From Anaerolineaceae bacterium 46_22 (GTDB lineage Bacteria > Chloroflexota > Anaerolineae > Anaerolineales > Anaerolineaceae): a DNA stretch of 9,413 nucleotides. Shown one piece after another: positions 7,884-9,413 of this stretch. The stretch is from positions 1-9,413 of the forward strand of contig LGHA01000039.1 in assembly GCA_001508595.1 (NCBI GenBank). Reading direction: 5' to 3'. A program made the translations under genes and the position numbers. The first letter of the stretch is position 1, and every line of letters begins with the position of its first letter. Under the pieces are notes generated by a model, which made no database searches, had not been told where the DNA came from, and saw only the letters and a list, made by a program, of their open reading frames with translations.

Positions 7884-8588
7884 CTAAGGCACAATCTCCA
7901 AAGCCAATTCTGCCATCGCTAAAAAGCCCTGTTCGCGCTGCTGGTGGGATGCATTTTCACCGGTCTGGATATTGTCGCTCACAGTCAGGATTGAGAGTGC
8001 CCTGGCATTGAAACGGGCTGCCAGACTGTAAAGCGCACTGGTTTCCATCTCCACCACCTTGATGTCAAATTTTTCCAGGATCACCCACCAATCGGGGTCT
8101 TCATCATTGTAGAAGATGTCCGAACTCAAGATCCCACCCACATTTACCTTCAAGCCTCGTGCCTGTGCCGCTTGCCAGGCGGAAAGTAAGAGATCAAAAT
8201 TGGCGCTAGGCGCAAAGTCAATGCCATTGAAAACCAACTTGTTCATTTGAGAATCCGTGGACGCTGTCATCGCCAAAACAAGGTCCCCGATCTTTAAGTC
8301 CTTTTGGATTGCACCACAGGTCCCAACACGCACCAAATTTTCAACCTGATAGTCGACAATTAGCTCATGGACGTAGATCGAATGCGAAGGCATCCCCATG
8401 CCGGTGCCCATCACTGAAACCCGTTTGCCTTTGTATGTTCCCGTATACCCATACATTCCCCGCACCTGGTTGAAGCACTCAGCCCCATCCAGAAGCTGTT
8501 CTGCAATGAATTTTGCCCGTAAAGGATCCCCCGGCAAGAGAATGCTCTTTGCAATCTGACCATCTTTAGCACCGATATGTAAACTCAC
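7884..8588 (-). CDS. deoD: Purine-nucleoside phosphorylase, DeoD (hexameric) type
   Basis: The enzyme cleaves purine (deoxy)nucleosides with phosphate to free base and (deoxy)ribose-1-phosphate in nucleoside salvage. From the start chosen here it has 234 residues, the usual length for this family. Key family residues are present: H4, G20, D21 and R24 in PGDPLRAK, R43 from the neighbouring subunit, R87 in VRVGTCGA, F159, the VEMET ribose-binding strand with E182, D205 in TVSDN (the general acid) and R218. T90 replaces the Ser of E. coli in the phosphate loop, a mild change. An upstream GTG at 8594 shares a base with the GGAGG at 8594-8598 and so cannot use it. The GTG at 8588 has 5-nt spacing and gives MSLHIGAK, like Bacillus MSVHIGA. 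No other deo gene is adjacent, so it appears to be a single-gene unit. Confidence 0.95.
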   Translation of the reverse strand: MSLHIGAKDGQIAKSILLPGDPLRAKFIAEQLLDGAECFNQVRGMYGYTGTYKGKRVSVMGTGMGMPSHSIYVHELIVDYQVENLVRVGTCGAIQKDLKIGDLVLAMTASTDSQMNKLVFNGIDFAPSANFDLLLSAWQAAQARGLKVNVGGILSSDIFYNDEDPDWWVILEKFDIKVVEMETSALYSLAARFNARALSILTVSDNIQTGENASHQQREQGFLAMAELALEIVP

Positions 8589-8629
8589 AGCCACCTCCAG
8601 TGTAGATTGATTAATACATGAGTAAGTCT

Positions 8630-8635
8630 AGTATA
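8630..8635 (-). promoter_or_regulatory. Possible -10 box of deoD
   Basis: TATACT on the minus strand lies about 42 nt upstream of the GTG at 8588. No convincing -35 box is found at 16-18 nt (the best is TGTAAA or GTGTAA), so this promoter would be weak or activator-dependent. Support is limited to the hexamer and its position. Confidence 0.3.
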
Positions 8636-8707
8636 CTCTGCCAGGCAGTTCTTTACACAGAACACAAGGCCGTAAACCTAAAAATCAATTCTCCAAAGGG
8701 ACACTCC

Positions 8708-8779
8708 ATGAAACAATCAAATAATGTTTATCTGCTATTGCTACCCTTGATGGTATCTATATTTCCAAGTTCTTTTTAA
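8708..8779 (+). CDS. 23-codon ORF with hydrophobic core (uncertain)
   Basis: An ATG-started frame of 23 codons ends in TAA at 8777-8779. The peptide begins MKQSNNVYLLLLPLMVSIFP, a short polar start followed by a hydrophobic run, like the beginning of a signal peptide or a small membrane peptide. AAAGGGA about 8 nt upstream could be a weak ribosome-binding site. It may be a tiny membrane peptide, the stub of a decayed exported-protein gene, or chance in AT-rich DNA. No homologue is recognised, and no clear promoter precedes it. Confidence 0.2.
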   Translation: MKQSNNVYLLLLPLMVSIFPSSF

Positions 8780-8829
8780 AAATCCAATCCAAATAAATAA
8801 CAGCCTAAATTCAACTAATATATTTCTGT

Positions 8830-8855
8830 AGGGGTGGGGCTCTGTCCCCACCCTT
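8830..8855 (+). terminator. GC-rich palindrome: terminator or REP-like element
   Basis: AGGGGTGGGG at 8830-8839 pairs with CCCCACCCTT at 8846-8855 around a CTCTGT loop: nine Watson-Crick pairs plus one G-U, the latter on the plus-strand RNA. TTCTTTGGTT follows on the plus side, so it could terminate rightward transcription, for example of the small ORF at 8708, before the thiN promoter. Its very G-rich arm in an otherwise AT-rich spacer also resembles a dispersed intergenic palindrome; that cannot be tested from one copy. Confidence 0.45.
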
Positions 8856-8929
8856 CTTTGGTTGAATAGTTCCAAGGTGCAAAAGCAATCAAGAGTTTTC
8901 CAATGTTCCCGTCATTACCCTGCCTTTAA

Positions 8930-8959
8930 TTGACTTCAAGTCGCCTCATGTGGTAGGAT
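8930..8959 (+). promoter_or_regulatory. Promoter of the thiN riboswitch transcript
   Basis: TTGACT at 8930-8935 and TAGGAT at 8954-8959 are 18 nt apart, a good housekeeping-sigma promoter apart from the G in the fourth position of the -10 box. Transcription would start near 8966, about 18 nt before the riboswitch begins, which is the spacing expected for a riboswitch-led transcript. Confidence 0.65.
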
Positions 8960-8983
8960 ATCAACATAATAAAATATTCATGA

Positions 8984-9082
8984 CAGTTGAACGGGGAGCC
9001 TGATCACACAGGCTGAGAGGAAGATGCAAATCTTCGACCCGCAAGACCTGATCCGGATAATGCCGGCGGAGGGATGAGATTG
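8984..9082 (+). ncRNA. TPP riboswitch (THI element) aptamer
   Basis: This RNA binds thiamine pyrophosphate and lowers expression of the gene behind it. Its conserved parts are clear: ACGGGGAGCC at 8991-9000, GGCTGAGAGG at 9011-9020, GACCC at 9036-9040, and ACCTGATCCGGATAATGCCG at 9046-9065, followed by GGCGGAGGGA. Helices: P2 is GGGG of 8993-8996 with ACCC of 9037-9040. P3 is AGCCTG with CAGGCT (8997-9002 / 9009-9014). An extra hairpin GAAGAT-GCAA-ATCTTC (9020-9035) has a GNRA tetraloop. P4 is CCT at 9047-9049 with AGG at 9070-9072. P5 is CCGG with CCGG (9053-9056 / 9063-9066). P1 is weak and is tentatively 8984-8988 with 9078-9082, with two G-U pairs. Its position directly before thiN supports the call. 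Confidence 0.96.
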
Positions 9083-9091
9083 CAACGACAC

Positions 9092-9125
9092 AAACACCCT
9101 CCACAAAATGGAAGGGTGTTTTTTT
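9092..9125 (+). terminator. Riboswitch-controlled terminator that also hides the thiN ribosome-binding site
   Basis: AAACACCC with GGGTGTTT, then TCCA with TGGA, form a 12-bp stem with one bulged A (9113) and a CAAAA loop (9104-9108), followed by a short T-run up to the thiN ATG. This is an intrinsic terminator. Its 3' arm contains GGAAGGG (9110-9116), the only ribosome-binding site for the ATG at 9126, so the folded hairpin would also block translation. CCCTCC of the 5' arm (9097-9102) is perfectly complementary to GGAGGG (9068-9073) of the aptamer, giving an obvious antiterminator without TPP. Confidence 0.9.
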
Positions 9126-9413
9126 ATGAACCCAAAAAATCGAAAAATTGTCCTTTTTTCCAATGGGGAGTTGCCAAAACCAAAAGCGCTTGCAAAAAAA
9201 CTGGGAAGGGCTGACTTCCTGATTGCAGTGGATGGCGGCTTGAATCACATGATCCCCCTGAATTTAGAGCCTGACCTGATCATCGGCGACCTCGATTCGA
9301 TCGATGAAGCAACCCTGCAGCCCTACCGAGAAAAGAAAACAAAAATTCAAAAGTTCCCCACCGACAAAGACCAGAACGACCTTGAGCTTGCCATCCAGGC
9401 TGCCATCGAAATG
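9126..9413 (+). CDS. thiN: Thiamine pyrophosphokinase, N-terminal 96 codons (partial)
   Basis: The enzyme transfers pyrophosphate from ATP to thiamine, making TPP in one step; it is the salvage route to the cofactor. The visible part opens MNPKNRKIVLFSNGELP and carries the family signatures: VDGG at 35-38, PDLIIGDLDS at 49-58 with the metal- and ATP-binding D55 and D57, and FPTDKDQNDLELA at 77-89 with D80, D82 and D85. This is the usual N-terminal catalytic domain of a roughly 210-residue protein, so less than half is present and the gene runs off the right edge. The ATG at 9126 follows the terminator T-run directly; GGAAGGG at 9110-9116 is its ribosome-binding site, about 9 nt away. The TPP riboswitch just upstream independently supports the function. 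Genes further downstream could include a thiamine transporter, but that is not visible. Confidence 0.93.
   Translation, partial: MNPKNRKIVLFSNGELPKPKALAKKLGRADFLIAVDGGLNHMIPLNLEPDLIIGDLDSIDEATLQPYREKKTKIQKFPTDKDQNDLELAIQAAIEM

Larger units (their letters stand above)
8589..8983. other. Divergent spacer between deoD and the thiN riboswitch
   Basis: This spacer of nearly 400 nt separates the divergent deoD and thiN. It holds a possible deoD -10 box at 8630-8635, a 23-codon ORF at 8708-8779 with a hydrophobic core, a GC-rich palindrome at 8830-8855, and the thiN promoter at 8930-8959. The remainder is AT-rich and shows no gene I can support. Confidence 0.55.

Noticed and set aside
7809..7886. 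Alanine-rich out-of-frame reading after the deoD stop, suggesting a frameshifted C terminus
   Set aside because: DeoD is already full length and ends where the family ends; 26 open codons in another frame are within chance.
8961..9248. 95-codon minus-strand frame at the right end
   Set aside because: It is antisense to the TPP riboswitch, the terminator and the start of thiN, all strongly supported, and its protein has no recognisable features.
1..9413. CRISPR array, insertion sequence, integrase, toxin-antitoxin or defence genes
   Set aside because: No direct-repeat array, transposase or integrase motif, terminal repeats or paired small genes were seen; the region is core chromosome.

Overview
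The window is a slice of bacterial chromosome that holds mostly core information-processing genes. On the minus strand, in transcription order, lie deoD (purine-nucleoside phosphorylase), rpoB (RNA polymerase beta), rpsL (S12), rpsG (S7), fusA (EF-G) and the first 33 codons of tuf (EF-Tu), which runs off the left edge. On the plus strand, at the right edge, a TPP riboswitch and terminator precede the first 96 codons of a thiamine pyrophosphokinase gene (thiN).

The organism looks like a free-living bacterium of moderate GC. S12 carries the longer N-terminal loop seen in Gram-positives and several deep phyla, and DeoD opens like the Firmicute-type enzymes. RpoB has a large insertion not found in E. 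coli or Bacillus at that site. rpoB is followed directly by rpsL with no rpoC between them. My best guess is a Chloroflexota bacterium, perhaps Anaerolineae, but this is inference from protein flavour and gene order, not proof.

Layout. 1-99 tuf (partial); 144-2222 fusA; 2263-2733 rpsG; 2734-2838 a 105-nt spacer with a 13-bp hairpin followed by a T-rich tract; 2839-3255 rpsL from a GTG start; 3256-3467 a spacer with a near-consensus promoter, a hairpin and a possible short leader ORF; 3468-7373 rpoB; 7374-7883 a long AT-rich spacer with a consensus promoter for rpoB; 7884-8588 deoD from a GTG start; 8589-8983 a divergent spacer with a GC-rich palindrome; 8984-9125 the TPP aptamer and terminator; 9126-end thiN.

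rpsL-rpsG-fusA-tuf is the classical str operon (decoding centre, small-subunit head assembly, translocation, aminoacyl-tRNA delivery). It has its own promoter behind rpoB but may also be reached by read-through, because no clear terminator follows rpoB. rpoB also has its own strong promoter and is not preceded by rplJL. thiN is controlled by TPP through a riboswitch whose terminator hairpin also buries the ribosome-binding site. The most notable items are the repeat-bearing insertion in RpoB, the missing rpoC, the altered rifampicin pocket, the rpsL-rpsG hairpin, and the readable antiterminator/terminator switch in front of thiN. No mobile element, CRISPR array, tRNA or rRNA is seen.
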